A stretch of 64,000 bases of DNA, taken from positions 95,971-159,970 of the forward strand of contig NZ_JAERRG010000025.1 of the NCBI RefSeq assembly GCF_016741935.1. Reading direction: 5' to 3'. Source of the DNA: Streptomyces endocoffeicus. GTDB taxonomy: Bacteria; Actinomycetota; Actinomycetes; Streptomycetales; Streptomycetaceae. The position numbers and the translations under genes are program-made. Positions within the stretch are counted from its first letter, which is position 1, and every line of letters begins with the position of its first letter. Positions 49,735 through 58,916 of the stretch are shown one piece after another. The notes beneath the pieces were generated by a model that ran no database searches, had not been told where the DNA came from, and was given only the letters and a program-made list of their open reading frames with translations.

Positions 49735-50412
49735 ATGAGAACGCGACTGATCGTCAGGACGCTCAGTGAGATCTGCGTCACCGTCGGAGTCCTGATCATC
49801 CTTTTGGTGGTCTACGTCCTGTACTGGACCTCGGTACGGGCCGACCGCGCCATGGACGGCGAGATCGACCACCTCCAGGACCGCTGGGCCACCGGCACGG
49901 TCAGCGCCGGCGCCGAGCCCTCGTCGCGACCACGCCGCTACGAACCCGGCGCCTCCTTCTCGATCATGTACATCCCGCGCTTCGGCGCCGACTGGGCCAA
50001 GCCCGTCCTCGAGGGCACCGCCACCGACACCCTGAAGAAGGGGCTCGGCCACTACACCCGCACCGCCCGCCTCGGCGCCCTCGGCAACTTCGCCGTCGCC
50101 GGGCACCGCCGCACCTACGGCGATCCCTTCAAGGACTTCCCCGAGCTGCGCCCGGGTGACGCGGTGGTGCTGACCGACGGCACCACCTGGTTCACCTACC
50201 GCGTCGACCGGCGGCCCTACCGCACCCTGCCGACCGACACCGGGGTGATCGATCCGGTGCCGCGCGCGTCCGGCTTCCGGCGCCCCGGCCGCTATCTCAC
50301 GCTGACGACCTGCGAGCCGGAGTGGGGCCACAGCCACCGGCTGATCACCTGGGCACACCTCGACGCGACCCAATCCGTTGCCCAAGGCAAGCCCAAGGCT
50401 TTGTACAGCTGA
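49735..50412 (+). CDS. class E sortase
   Basis: 225 residues with an N-terminal membrane helix (~10-32) and a sortase barrel. The catalytic trio is visible: His in FAVAGHRRTYGDPF near 122, Cys in LTLTTCEPEWGH near 189, and Arg in HRLITWAH shortly after. It attaches surface proteins to peptidoglycan, with class E enzymes preferring LAXTG motifs. The internal gap before the barrel is Ser/Arg rich. It is one of three sortases within 4 kb. Confidence 0.9.
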   Translation: MRTRLIVRTLSEICVTVGVLIILLVVYVLYWTSVRADRAMDGEIDHLQDRWATGTVSAGAEPSSRPRRYEPGASFSIMYIPRFGADWAKPVLEGTATDTLKKGLGHYTRTARLGALGNFAVAGHRRTYGDPFKDFPELRPGDAVVLTDGTTWFTYRVDRRPYRTLPTDTGVIDPVPRASGFRRPGRYLTLTTCEPEWGHSHRLITWAHLDATQSVAQGKPKALYS

Positions 50413-50496
50413 CCCTCCGGCCCCACCCCTCGCCCCTTACTCTGGTGCTGCACTCCGGTGCTGCAATCGACTTCGTCATCGGTGAGTAGGGATGGC

Positions 50497-50673
50497 ATGT
50501 ACGGCTGGATCTGGCGGCATCTGCCGGGTAACGCATGGGTGCGGGCACTGATTTCGCTCGTGCTGGTGCTGGCGATCGTCTTCGTGCTCTTCCAGTACGT
50601 CTTCCCCTGGGCGGAGCCCCTGCTGCCGTTCAACGACGTGACGGTCGACCAGGGAATGGCGGGTCCGCGATGA
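50497..50673 (+). CDS. small single-pass membrane protein
   Basis: 58 residues: YGWIWRHLPGNAWVRALISL followed by a hydrophobic helix (VLVLAIVFVLFQYVFPW) and a short PLLPFNDVTVDQ tail. ATG at 50497 with AGGGA upstream. Its stop overlaps the ATG of the amidotransferase gene by four bases, so it is likely a real coupled gene. Function unknown; present beside the sortases in Streptomyces. Confidence 0.8.
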   Translation: MYGWIWRHLPGNAWVRALISLVLVLAIVFVLFQYVFPWAEPLLPFNDVTVDQGMAGPR

Positions 50674-51320
50674 GCGCGCGCATCCTGGTCGTGGACAACT
50701 ACGACAGCTTCGTCTTCAACCTCGTCCAGTACCTCTACCAGCTCGGCGCCGAGTGCGAGGTGGTGCGGAACGACGAGGTCTCCCTGGGCCACGCCCAGGA
50801 CGGCTTCGACGGAGTGCTGCTGTCCCCCGGGCCCGGCACCCCGGAGGAGGCCGGGGTCTGCGTCGACATGGTCCGGCACTGCGCGGGCACCGGCGTACCG
50901 GTGTTCGGCGTCTGCCTCGGGATGCAGTCCATGGCCGTCGCGTACGGCGGAGTCGTCGGACGGGCCCCGGAGCTGCTGCACGGCAAGACCTCGCTGGTGA
51001 CCCATGAGGGAGCCGGCGTCTTCAGCGGGCTGCCCACCCCCTTCACCGCCACCCGCTACCACTCGCTGGCCGTGGAACGGGGGACCGTACCCCCCGAGCT
51101 GGAGATCACGGCCTGGACGGAGACCGGCATCGCCATGGGTCTGCGCCACCGTGAACTGCGGGTCGAGGGCGTCCAGTTCCACCCCGAGTCGGTCCTCACC
51201 GAATGGGGCCACCGGATGCTCGCCAACTGGCTGGTGGAGTGCGGGGACACGGATGCCGTGGGGCGGTCCGCGGGGCTCGCCCCGGTGGTCGGGGCGGTCG
51301 GCGGTAAGGCCGGCGAGTGA
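50670..51320 (+). CDS. pabA: glutamine amidotransferase, anthranilate/aminodeoxychorismate synthase component II
   Basis: 216-residue class I GATase that supplies ammonia for p-aminobenzoate or anthranilate. It has the N-terminal VVDNYDSFVFNLVQY, oxyanion LLSPGPGTPEEAG, nucleophile Cys in FGVCLGMQSM near 81, and the His/Glu pair VQFHPESVLTEWG near 175. The partner component I is not in the window; pabA versus trpG cannot be decided by sequence alone. It starts inside the preceding stop and ends overlapping the next sortase start. Confidence 0.9.
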   Translation: MSARILVVDNYDSFVFNLVQYLYQLGAECEVVRNDEVSLGHAQDGFDGVLLSPGPGTPEEAGVCVDMVRHCAGTGVPVFGVCLGMQSMAVAYGGVVGRAPELLHGKTSLVTHEGAGVFSGLPTPFTATRYHSLAVERGTVPPELEITAWTETGIAMGLRHRELRVEGVQFHPESVLTEWGHRMLANWLVECGDTDAVGRSAGLAPVVGAVGGKAGE

Positions 51321-52951
51321 CCGGACCGCGCCCCGAGCGCGAGGGCGCCGCCCAGGGCGCCCGGGAGCCCGCCCCGTACGCGCCGTACGGGTCTCATGAG
51401 CAGCCTGCCGCCCCTGGCGCGCATGGCACCCAGGGGGACCCGGACGCGTTCCCGGCGGCTGCGGAGGGCCTGCGGGACCCGCTGACCGATCCGCTGCCGG
51501 ACGCCGCCCCGGCCGGGCCGACGGGGCGCGCCGTGGGCACCGCGTCGCTCTCCGTGCCGCCGCCCACCGGCCGCAGACGGCGCGCCCGCCCGGCCGCCGC
51601 GGGGTCGGAGGAGGCCGCTGAGGCGGCCGGGTCGCCCACGGGGCGACGCCGCGCTCGTACGGTTCCCTCAGGGGAGGAGGCGGCTGAGGCGGCCGGGCCG
51701 CCCACGGGGCGCAGACGCGCCCGTACGGCCCCCTCGGGGTCGGAGGAGGCGGCTGAGGCGGCCGGGCCGCCCACGGGGCGCAGACGCGCTCGTGCGGCCC
51801 CCTCGGGGCCGTCAGGGCCCGCACACGCCACCCAGACACCCACTCGCACCCCGGGACCGTCCCCTCGCTCCGCCGTACACGACGGCCAGACGTCCCCACG
51901 GCCCGCCGAGGCGTCCGCACGCGCCCCGGAGGCCGCCGAGACGGCCGTCCTGCCCCGGGTGCCGCCCCGGGGCGACGACGAGACGGTCGCCCTGCGCGCC
52001 GTGGAGACACCGCCCGCCGACCGGACCATGTTGCTGCGCAAGGTCGAGGCGGACCGGGACGGCGAGCCCGAGCCCGCGTCCGGCGGCCGGGCCGCCCGCC
52101 GTAAGGCCGCGGCCCAGGGGGCCGGGAAGCGCGCCGGAAAGCATGGCTCCCGCGCCGCCCGGCGCGACACGGCGGAAGCGGACGCCACACAGGCCGCGGA
52201 GGGCGCGGAGAGCGTCGGGGCCGCCCGGCCCCGCACCCGTATGGAGGCCAGGCGCGCGGCGCGGGCGCGCAAGGACAGCCCAGGGGTGGTGGCGAGCCGG
52301 GTGGTCGGCGAGCTGTTCATCACGCTCGGCGTGGTGATGCTGCTCTTCGTCACCTATCAGCTGTGGTGGACGAACATCCTCGCCCATCAGCAGGCCAACG
52401 GCGCCGCGAACAACCTGCAGAAGAAGTGGGACGAGAGCGGTGACGAGCGGGACCCGGGCACCTTCTCCCCCGGACAGGGGTTCGCGATCATCTACATCCC
52501 CAAGCTGGATGTGAAGGCCCCGATCGCGGAGGGCATCGACAAGCACAAGGTCCTCGACCGCGGCATGGTCGGCCACTACGGCAAGACTCCGCTGAAGACC
52601 GCCATGCCGTGGGACAAGAAGGGCAACTTCGCGCTCGCCGGGCACCGCAACACCCATGGCGAGCCGTTCCGCTACATCAACCGCCTCAAGCCCGGCGACG
52701 AGATCGTCGTCGAGACGCAGAGCCGGTACTACACCTATGCGATGAAGAGCATCCTGCCGCAGACGTCGCCGTCCAACACGGGCGTCATCAAGCCGGTGCC
52801 GCCCGGCTCCGGCTTCACCGAACCGGGGCGGTACATCACGCTGACCACCTGTACCCCCGAGTTCACCAGCACCTACCGGATGATCGTCTGGGGCAAGATG
52901 GTCGAGGAGCGGCCGCGTAGCGAGGGAAAGCCGGACGCGCTGGTCGAATGA
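51317..52951 (+). CDS. class E sortase with long repetitive N terminus
   Basis: 544 residues. Residues 1-330 are disordered and rich in Ala, Arg, Glu and Pro, with tandem repeats of the type EEAAEAAGPPTGRRRART. One membrane helix follows (~331-355, VVGELFITLGVVMLLFVTYQ), then the sortase barrel with His in LAGHRNTHGEPF near 443, Cys in LTTCTPEFTS near 513 and Arg in TYRMIVWG. GTG start overlaps the preceding stop by four bases. Related to SrtE1/SrtE2 of S. coelicolor, which anchor chaplins. Confidence 0.92.
   Translation: MTGPRPEREGAAQGAREPAPYAPYGSHEQPAAPGAHGTQGDPDAFPAAAEGLRDPLTDPLPDAAPAGPTGRAVGTASLSVPPPTGRRRRARPAAAGSEEAAEAAGSPTGRRRARTVPSGEEAAEAAGPPTGRRRARTAPSGSEEAAEAAGPPTGRRRARAAPSGPSGPAHATQTPTRTPGPSPRSAVHDGQTSPRPAEASARAPEAAETAVLPRVPPRGDDETVALRAVETPPADRTMLLRKVEADRDGEPEPASGGRAARRKAAAQGAGKRAGKHGSRAARRDTAEADATQAAEGAESVGAARPRTRMEARRAARARKDSPGVVASRVVGELFITLGVVMLLFVTYQLWWTNILAHQQANGAANNLQKKWDESGDERDPGTFSPGQGFAIIYIPKLDVKAPIAEGIDKHKVLDRGMVGHYGKTPLKTAMPWDKKGNFALAGHRNTHGEPFRYINRLKPGDEIVVETQSRYYTYAMKSILPQTSPSNTGVIKPVPPGSGFTEPGRYITLTTCTPEFTSTYRMIVWGKMVEERPRSEGKPDALVE
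51601..51808. repeat. tandem repeats inside the sortase gene
   Basis: Three ~69-bp units that encode GSEEAAEAAG(S/P)PTGRRRAR(T/A)-type sequence in the cytoplasmic tail; a fourth degenerate PTGRRRRAR copy lies just upstream. Confidence 0.8.
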
Positions 52952-53733
52952 GCGGGAACAGCCGGGAAACCAGAAAAAAGGGGTACGACGCGGTGGCACG
53001 GACCGACCACGACGAGCGGCAGGACCGGCACCCCGGCCCGCCCGCAACGCCCAGCCGCCGTCCCGGCCGTGGACGGGTAGCCGCGGCCATCGCCGTCTTC
53101 GGCGAGCTGCTGATCACCGCGGGGCTCATCCTCGCCCTGTTCGTCGTCTACTCGCTGTGGTGGACCAACGTCCTGGCCGACCGTGAGGCCAAGAAACAGG
53201 GCGACCGGGTGCGCAGGCACTGGGCGCAGCAGGGGCCGGGCAAGCTGGACACCAAGACCGGCATCGGCTTCCTGCACGTACCGTCCATGCACAACGGCGA
53301 GGTGCTGGTCAAGAAGGGCACCAGCACCGAGACCCTCAACGACGGTGTGGCCGGCTACTACACCAAGCCGGTCAAGTCCGCGATGCCGTGGGCCAAGAAG
53401 GGCAACTTCAGCCTGGCCGCGCACCGGGACGGGCACGGCGCGAAGTTCCACAACATCGACAAGGTCCACGAGGGCGACCCGGTGGTCTTCGAGACCCGCG
53501 ACACCTGGTACGTCTACAAGGTCTACGCGACGCTGCCGGAGACCTCGAAGTACAACGTGGACGTGCTGGACGCGGTCCCGAAGGAGTCGGGCCGGAAGCG
53601 GCCGGGCCGCTACATCACGCTCTCGACCTGCACCCCCGTCTACACCTCCCGCCACCGCTACATCGTGTGGGGCGAGCTGGAGCGCACCGAGAAGGTCGAC
53701 GCGGCCCGCACGCCCCCCGAGGAACTGCGCTAG
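52948..53733 (+). CDS. class E sortase
   Basis: 261 residues. A short basic N terminus leads to one membrane helix (~50-72, GELLITAGLILALFVVYSL). The barrel has His in LAAHRDGHGAKF near 157, Cys in LSTCTPVYTS near 230 and Arg in RHRYIVWGELE. ATG at 52948 overlaps the preceding stop, so the two sortases are co-translated. The pair fits the SrtE1/SrtE2 arrangement next to pknB in S. coelicolor. Ends at a strong terminator. Confidence 0.92.
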   Translation: MSGNSRETRKKGYDAVARTDHDERQDRHPGPPATPSRRPGRGRVAAAIAVFGELLITAGLILALFVVYSLWWTNVLADREAKKQGDRVRRHWAQQGPGKLDTKTGIGFLHVPSMHNGEVLVKKGTSTETLNDGVAGYYTKPVKSAMPWAKKGNFSLAAHRDGHGAKFHNIDKVHEGDPVVFETRDTWYVYKVYATLPETSKYNVDVLDAVPKESGRKRPGRYITLSTCTPVYTSRHRYIVWGELERTEKVDAARTPPEELR

Positions 53734-53758
53734 CGCACGGCCCCTGGAAGCCCCGAGT

Positions 53759-53805
53759 ACGGGGAAGCCCCCGGCACCCTGAGAAGGTGCCGGGGGCTTC
53801 CCCGT
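53759..53805. terminator. bidirectional terminator between sortase and pknB
   Basis: 20-bp stem (53759-53778 with 53786-53805) and a seven-base loop between converging genes. Confidence 0.85.
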
Positions 53806-53825
53806 GTCAGGTGCCCGGAGGCCGG

Positions 53826-55847
53826 CTAGAAGCCGTTCTGGCCGCCGAAGATGCCTCCGCCGTTGTCACCGCCGCCGTTGCCGCCGCCGTTGCCACCCTG
53901 GCCGGCGACCGTGATGAGGTTCACGGACTGGCCCTTGGGCACCTGGGTGCCCGCGCCGGGCTGGCTGGCCACCACGGTGGCGTTGTCGTCCTGCGGACCG
54001 GCGATGTTGCCCACGTTGAGGCCCAGGTCCTGGAGCGCCTTCTTGGCGTCCTTGAGCTTCTGGCCGCCCAGGTTGGGCACCGGCACGTTCTCGTCCTGCG
54101 CGGGCTCCTTGGCGACGGTCAGCGTGACCGTCGAACCGGGCAGGACCTCCTGGCCGCCCTTGGGCGTCTGGTCGGTGACCGTGCCGGCATCGACGTCGCC
54201 GCTCTCGACCTCCTGGGTCTGGACCTTGAGGCCCTTGCCCTGGAGCGACTTCGTGGCGTCCTCGACCTTCTGCGTGGTCACGTCCGGGACGACGACCTTC
54301 TGCTGAGCCTCGGCGACGGTCAGGGTGATCGTGGCGCCCTTGGCGACCTTCTTGCCGCCCTTCGGGTCCTGGTCGATCACCTTGCCGGCGGTCTGGTCCG
54401 ACTGCTCGGTCTTCTGGTCGACCTTGAAGCCCTTGGCCTCCAGCTGTTGCCTGGCCGACTCGTACTGCACGTTCAGGACGTCGGGCACCTCGACCCTGGC
54501 CGCGGGCTTGGGGCCCTTGGACATGGTCAGCTCGACCGTGCCGTACCGCTTGACCTCGTCGCCGCCCTTGGGGGTCTGCTCACAGACGGTGTTCTTGTCC
54601 GCGTTCTCGCAGAACTTGGAGCCGACGTTCTTGACCTTGAAGTCGCCGTTCTCCCCTTGGCTCTTGGCGTCCTCGATCGTCTTACCGACGAGATTGGGGA
54701 CCGGGACCATTTCGTCGTTCTTACCGCCGGAGAAGAGCGACTTCCCGATGAAGATCGCACCGACCAGCACCAGTATCCCGGCGATGATCAGCAGGATCGT
54801 GGAGAGGTTGCTCTTCTTGCCGGGGCCCCCGCGCCCCCGGCCGCGATCCGGCCGCTCGTCGTAGCCGAAGCCGCCGTCGTCCTCACGCATCGGCGGGAGC
54901 ATCGAGGTCTGTGCCCCGCCGCCGGAGTTCTGCGGCCGCAGCATCGCGGTGGGCTGGTCGTCGGAGCCGTAGCCGACCGCGCCCAGGGCGGCGGTGGCGG
55001 CCACCGGCTGGCCCTCCAGGGCCGCCTCGATGTCGGCGCGCATCTCGTCGGCCGACTGGTAGCGGTAGTCGGGGTCCTTGACCAGCGCCCGCAGGACGAT
55101 GGCGTCCATCTCCGGGGTGATCTCGGGGTCGTACGTGCTCGGCGGCTGCGGTTCCTCCCGCACGTGCTGATAGGCGACCGCCACCGGGGAGTCGCCCACG
55201 AACGGCGGCCTTACGGTCAGCAGCTCGTAGAGCAGACAACCGGTGGAGTACAGGTCGCTGCGCGCGTCGACGGCCTCGCCCTTGGCCTGCTCGGGGGAGA
55301 GGTACTGGGCGGTGCCGATGACGGCGGCCGTCTGCGTCATGGTCATACCGGCGTCGCCCATGGCCCGGGCGATGCCGAAGTCCATCACCTTGACCTGGCC
55401 GCTCCGGGTGAGCATGACGTTGGCCGGCTTGATGTCCCGGTGGACGATGTTGTTGCGGTGCGAGTACTCGAGGGCCTGGAGGATGCCGGTGGTCATCTCC
55501 ATCGAGCGCTCGGGGAGCAGCTTTCTGCCCGAGTGAAGAAGCTCACGCAGAGTGGAACCGTCGACGTACTCCATCACGATGTACGGGATCGAGACGCCGT
55601 CGACGTAGTCCTCGCCGGTGTCGTAGACCGCGACGATCGCGGGATGGTTGAGCGAGGCGGCCGACTGGGCCTCTCGGCGGAACCGGGCCTGGAAGGACGG
55701 GTCGCGGGCAAGGTCCGCCCGGAGCGTCTTCACAGCGACAGTACGGCCGAGGCGGGTGTCGTGCGCGAGGTAGACCTCCGCCATGCCACCGCGGCCGAGC
55801 ACTGAGCCCAGCTCATACCGGCCGCCGAGGCGACGCGGCTCTTCCAT
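53826..55847 (-). CDS. pknB: PASTA-domain Ser/Thr protein kinase PknB
   Basis: 673 residues. The kinase domain (~12-275) has GRGGMAEVYLA, AVKTLR, IVHRDIKPANVML, MDFGIARAM and GTAQYLSPEQ. A flexible juxtamembrane part leads to one helix (~347-369), then four PASTA repeats (each with a VPxLxGxxxxxA-like start, PVPNLVGK, EVPDVLN, VVPDVTTQ, PVPNLGGQ) that bind muropeptides or lipid II in relatives. The C terminus is Gly/Asn rich. ATG at 55847 with GGAG. Last gene of the fha-ppp-rodA-pbpA-pknB row; 165 bases from pbpA, so it may have its own promoter too. Confidence 0.96.
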   Translation of the reverse strand: MEEPRRLGGRYELGSVLGRGGMAEVYLAHDTRLGRTVAVKTLRADLARDPSFQARFRREAQSAASLNHPAIVAVYDTGEDYVDGVSIPYIVMEYVDGSTLRELLHSGRKLLPERSMEMTTGILQALEYSHRNNIVHRDIKPANVMLTRSGQVKVMDFGIARAMGDAGMTMTQTAAVIGTAQYLSPEQAKGEAVDARSDLYSTGCLLYELLTVRPPFVGDSPVAVAYQHVREEPQPPSTYDPEITPEMDAIVLRALVKDPDYRYQSADEMRADIEAALEGQPVAATAALGAVGYGSDDQPTAMLRPQNSGGGAQTSMLPPMREDDGGFGYDERPDRGRGRGGPGKKSNLSTILLIIAGILVLVGAIFIGKSLFSGGKNDEMVPVPNLVGKTIEDAKSQGENGDFKVKNVGSKFCENADKNTVCEQTPKGGDEVKRYGTVELTMSKGPKPAARVEVPDVLNVQYESARQQLEAKGFKVDQKTEQSDQTAGKVIDQDPKGGKKVAKGATITLTVAEAQQKVVVPDVTTQKVEDATKSLQGKGLKVQTQEVESGDVDAGTVTDQTPKGGQEVLPGSTVTLTVAKEPAQDENVPVPNLGGQKLKDAKKALQDLGLNVGNIAGPQDDNATVVASQPGAGTQVPKGQSVNLITVAGQGGNGGGNGGGDNGGGIFGGQNGF

Positions 55848-56012
55848 AGCTACTCCAGCCCTCTTCCGTGGTTCCCGGCCGCACCTGTGGGCCGGCGAAG
55901 TGCTGCTCGCGCATACCGTACCCGGCACGTCTTACGGGACCCGGCCTCAGTGGCTATCTGATACCGGACCGGTACGGCGACGTGCGGGATTGGGATCCGG
56001 ACGTGATGGGGG

Positions 56013-57485
56013 TCACTTGTCGCGCTCGGATTCCAGTACGGCCTGCATCACGTTCTTGGCGATCGGCGCGGCCAGCTTGCCACCGGCGATATCGCCGCGG
56101 AGGGTGTCGGACCCTTCGATGACGACCGCGACCGCGACCGGTGAGCCGTCGTCGCCCTTGGCGTAGGAGATGAACCACGCGTAGGGGTTCTTGCTGTTGG
56201 CGACGCCGTGCTGGGCGGTGCCGGTCTTGCCACCGACCGTGACGCCTGGGATCTGGGCGCTGGTGCCGGTGCCCTCCTTGACCACGGTCTCCATCATGCT
56301 CTGGAGCTTCTGGGCGTTCTCGGAGCTGAGCGGCTGGCTCAGCTGCTCCGGGTCGGTCTGCTCGATGGTGTTGAGGTTCGGGGCGCGCAGCGAGTCGATC
56401 ATGTACGGCTTCATCAGCTTGCCGTCGTTGGCGACCGCGGAGGCGATCATCGCCATCTGGAGCGGGGTGGCCCGGTTGTCGAACTGGCCGATGGACGACA
56501 TCGCGTTGCCCGGCCGGTCCATGTCCTCGGGGTAGACGCTGGCGTAGGCGCGGACAGGGGTGTCGACCGTCTCGTTGAAGCCGAACTTCTCGGCCTGCTC
56601 CCGCATCTTCTCCTTGCCGAGGTCGTCACCGAGCTTGCCGAAGACCGTGTTGCAGGAGTAGCGGAGCGCCTGCCGCAGCGAGGCGTTCTTGCAGGGGATG
56701 TTCCCCTCGTTGGGCAGGGGCTGGGTGGACAGCGGGAGCTTCCAGGGGTCCGGGGACTCGGTCGGCCCGTCGATGTCGGTGTACTTGCCGTTCTCCAGCG
56801 CGGCCGCGGCGGTGACGACCTTGAAGGTCGAGCCGGGCGGGTAGGTCTGACGGAGCGCCCGGTTGAGCATCGGGTCGTCCTTGTCCTTCTTCGGCTGGAG
56901 CCCGAGCCAGGCCTCCTTGTCCTTGGAGGTGGCGCCCGAGATCTTCGACGGGTCGTAGCTCGGGGTGGAGGCGAGGGCGAGGATCTTGCCGGTGCGCGGG
57001 TCGAGCGCGGCGACGGCGCCCTTCTTGTCACCGAGGCCCTTGAACGCGGCCTCCTGGGCCTTGCGGTTCAGGGTGGTGATGATGTCGCCGCCCTTCTGCT
57101 TCTTGCCGGTGATCATGTCGATCGTCCGGTTGAAGAAGAGGCGGTCGTCGTTGCCCGTAAGGATGCCGTCTTCGATGTTCTCGATCTGGTTGGCGCCGTA
57201 CGCCTGCGAGGCGAACCCCGTGACCGGCGCCCACATGGGGCCGTCCTTGTAGGTGCGCTTGTACTTGAAGTCGATGCCGTTGGTCTCGGCGGATCCGGTG
57301 ATCGGCTGGCCGTCGACGATGATGTTGCCGCGCGGCTGGCTGTAACGGGCGATCAGAACCCGGTGGTTTCCGTCGTGGTTCTTCAGCTCGTCGGCCTGGA
57401 CGTACTGGAGCCAGTTGTCCCGCACCAGCAGGGCGAGGACGAGGAGTCCGCAGAAGATCGCGATTCGGCGCAGGGGCTTGTTCAC
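56013..57485 (-). CDS. pbpA: class B penicillin-binding protein PbpA
   Basis: 490-residue transpeptidase. N-terminal membrane helix (~7-22), a dimerisation/pedestal region (to ~150), and the penicillin-binding domain with PPGSTFKVV (Ser near 217), YSCN (SxN-type) near 277 and GGKTGTAQ near 419. It cross-links peptidoglycan for elongation or septation together with the SEDS protein encoded next to it. GTG at 57485 overlaps the rodA stop by four bases, so they are made as a pair. Confidence 0.96.
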   Translation of the reverse strand: MNKPLRRIAIFCGLLVLALLVRDNWLQYVQADELKNHDGNHRVLIARYSQPRGNIIVDGQPITGSAETNGIDFKYKRTYKDGPMWAPVTGFASQAYGANQIENIEDGILTGNDDRLFFNRTIDMITGKKQKGGDIITTLNRKAQEAAFKGLGDKKGAVAALDPRTGKILALASTPSYDPSKISGATSKDKEAWLGLQPKKDKDDPMLNRALRQTYPPGSTFKVVTAAAALENGKYTDIDGPTESPDPWKLPLSTQPLPNEGNIPCKNASLRQALRYSCNTVFGKLGDDLGKEKMREQAEKFGFNETVDTPVRAYASVYPEDMDRPGNAMSSIGQFDNRATPLQMAMIASAVANDGKLMKPYMIDSLRAPNLNTIEQTDPEQLSQPLSSENAQKLQSMMETVVKEGTGTSAQIPGVTVGGKTGTAQHGVANSKNPYAWFISYAKGDDGSPVAVAVVIEGSDTLRGDIAGGKLAAPIAKNVMQAVLESERDK

Positions 57486-58894
57486 GGTCGGACCACCTGG
57501 GTCATCTCGGCGTCTGTGGTGGGGGCGGGCGCCGGCGCTGGGCGCCGCGCGGTGTCGCTGACCTTGATCAGGATGGCGACGAGCGCCCAGTTGGCGATGA
57601 CGGACGAACCGCCCTGCGCGATGAACGGCATGGTCATACCGGTCAGCGGGATGAGGCCCATCACACCGCCCGCGACGACGAAGACCTGAATGGCGAAGGC
57701 CGCGGACAGGCCGATGGCCAGCAGTTTGCCGAACGGGTCACGGGCGGCGAGGGCGGTGCGCACACCGCGCTCGACGATCAGGCCGTAGAGCAGCAGGAGC
57801 CCCATGGTGCCCGCGAGCCCGAGTTCCTCGCCGACGGTGGCCAGGATGAAGTCGGAGTTGGCGGCGAAGCCGATGAGGTCGGAGTTGCCCTGGCCGAGGC
57901 CGGTGCCGAAGACGCCGCCGGAGCCGAAGGCCATCAGCGCCTGGGCGATCTGGTCACTGCCTCCGGCCTTGGCCACCGCGAAGGGGTCGAGCCAGGCGTC
58001 CACACGCGACTGGACGTGCGGTTCGAAGGTGGCGACGCCGACCGCGCCGGCCGCGGACATCAGCAGACCGAAGACGATCCAGCTGGTGCGCTCGGTGGCG
58101 ACGTACAGCATCACCACGAAGAGGCCGAAGAACAGCAGCGAGGTGCCCAGGTCGGTCTCGAAGACCAGGATGAGGATGCTCATCCCCCAGACCACCAGGA
58201 TCGGGCCGAGGTCGCGGCCGCGCGGCAGGTACAGCCCCATGAAGCGGCGGCTGGCCAGGGCGAGTGCGTCCCGCTTGACCATCAGATAGCCGGAGAAGAA
58301 CACGGCGATGATGATCTTGGCGAACTCACCGGGCTGGATGGAGAAGCTGCCGAGGGTGATCCAGATGCGGGCGCCGAAACGCGCCGGGAAGAACATCGGA
58401 AGGATCAGCAGGATCAGCGCCACCACCATGGAGATGTAGGTGTAGCGCTGGAGGATGCGGTGGTCCTTGAGCAGGATCAGGACGCCGACGAAGAGGGCGA
58501 CGCCCAGTGCCGAGTAGATCAGCTGGTTGGGGGCCGAGGGCGCGAAGGCCATGCCGGCGTCCTTCGCCCGCTGGGCCAGCCGCCTGGACTGGTCCAGCCG
58601 CCAGATGAGCACCAGGCCCAGCCCGTTGAGGAGCGTGGCGATCGGCAGCAGCAGCGGATCCGCGTACGGCGCGAACTTCCGGACCACCAGATGGCCGACG
58701 GCGGCCAGCAGCCCGAGCCCGAGGCCGTAGCTGAGCATGCCGGAGGGCATCTCGTCGCTGAGCGCCAGGCCCGCGTTGGCGTAGGCGAAGACCGGAATGA
58801 TCACCGCGAAGACGAGCATGGCCAGCTCGGTGTTCCGCCGGCTCGGCGGCCCGGCCGTACTGATCGTCGTCGTGTTGGTCGTACTACTGCTCAT
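57482..58894 (-). CDS. rodA: FtsW/RodA/SpoVE-family glycosyltransferase
   Basis: 470-residue SEDS polymerase with about 12 membrane helices. Signatures include SFSIQPGEFAKIIIAVFFSGYL, a LVVWGMSILILVFETDLGTS loop and the C-terminal GLIPLTGMTMPFIAQGGSS. It polymerises lipid II and works with PbpA. The N-terminal tail is Thr-rich and the C-terminal tail is Ala/Pro-rich. ATG at 58894; AAGGGG lies ~13 bases upstream. Confidence 0.95.
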   Translation of the reverse strand: MSSSTTNTTTISTAGPPSRRNTELAMLVFAVIIPVFAYANAGLALSDEMPSGMLSYGLGLGLLAAVGHLVVRKFAPYADPLLLPIATLLNGLGLVLIWRLDQSRRLAQRAKDAGMAFAPSAPNQLIYSALGVALFVGVLILLKDHRILQRYTYISMVVALILLILPMFFPARFGARIWITLGSFSIQPGEFAKIIIAVFFSGYLMVKRDALALASRRFMGLYLPRGRDLGPILVVWGMSILILVFETDLGTSLLFFGLFVVMLYVATERTSWIVFGLLMSAAGAVGVATFEPHVQSRVDAWLDPFAVAKAGGSDQIAQALMAFGSGGVFGTGLGQGNSDLIGFAANSDFILATVGEELGLAGTMGLLLLYGLIVERGVRTALAARDPFGKLLAIGLSAAFAIQVFVVAGGVMGLIPLTGMTMPFIAQGGSSVIANWALVAILIKVSDTARRPAPAPAPTTDAEMTQVVRP

Positions 58895-58916
58895 GGGTGG
58901 ACGGCCCCTTACGGCT

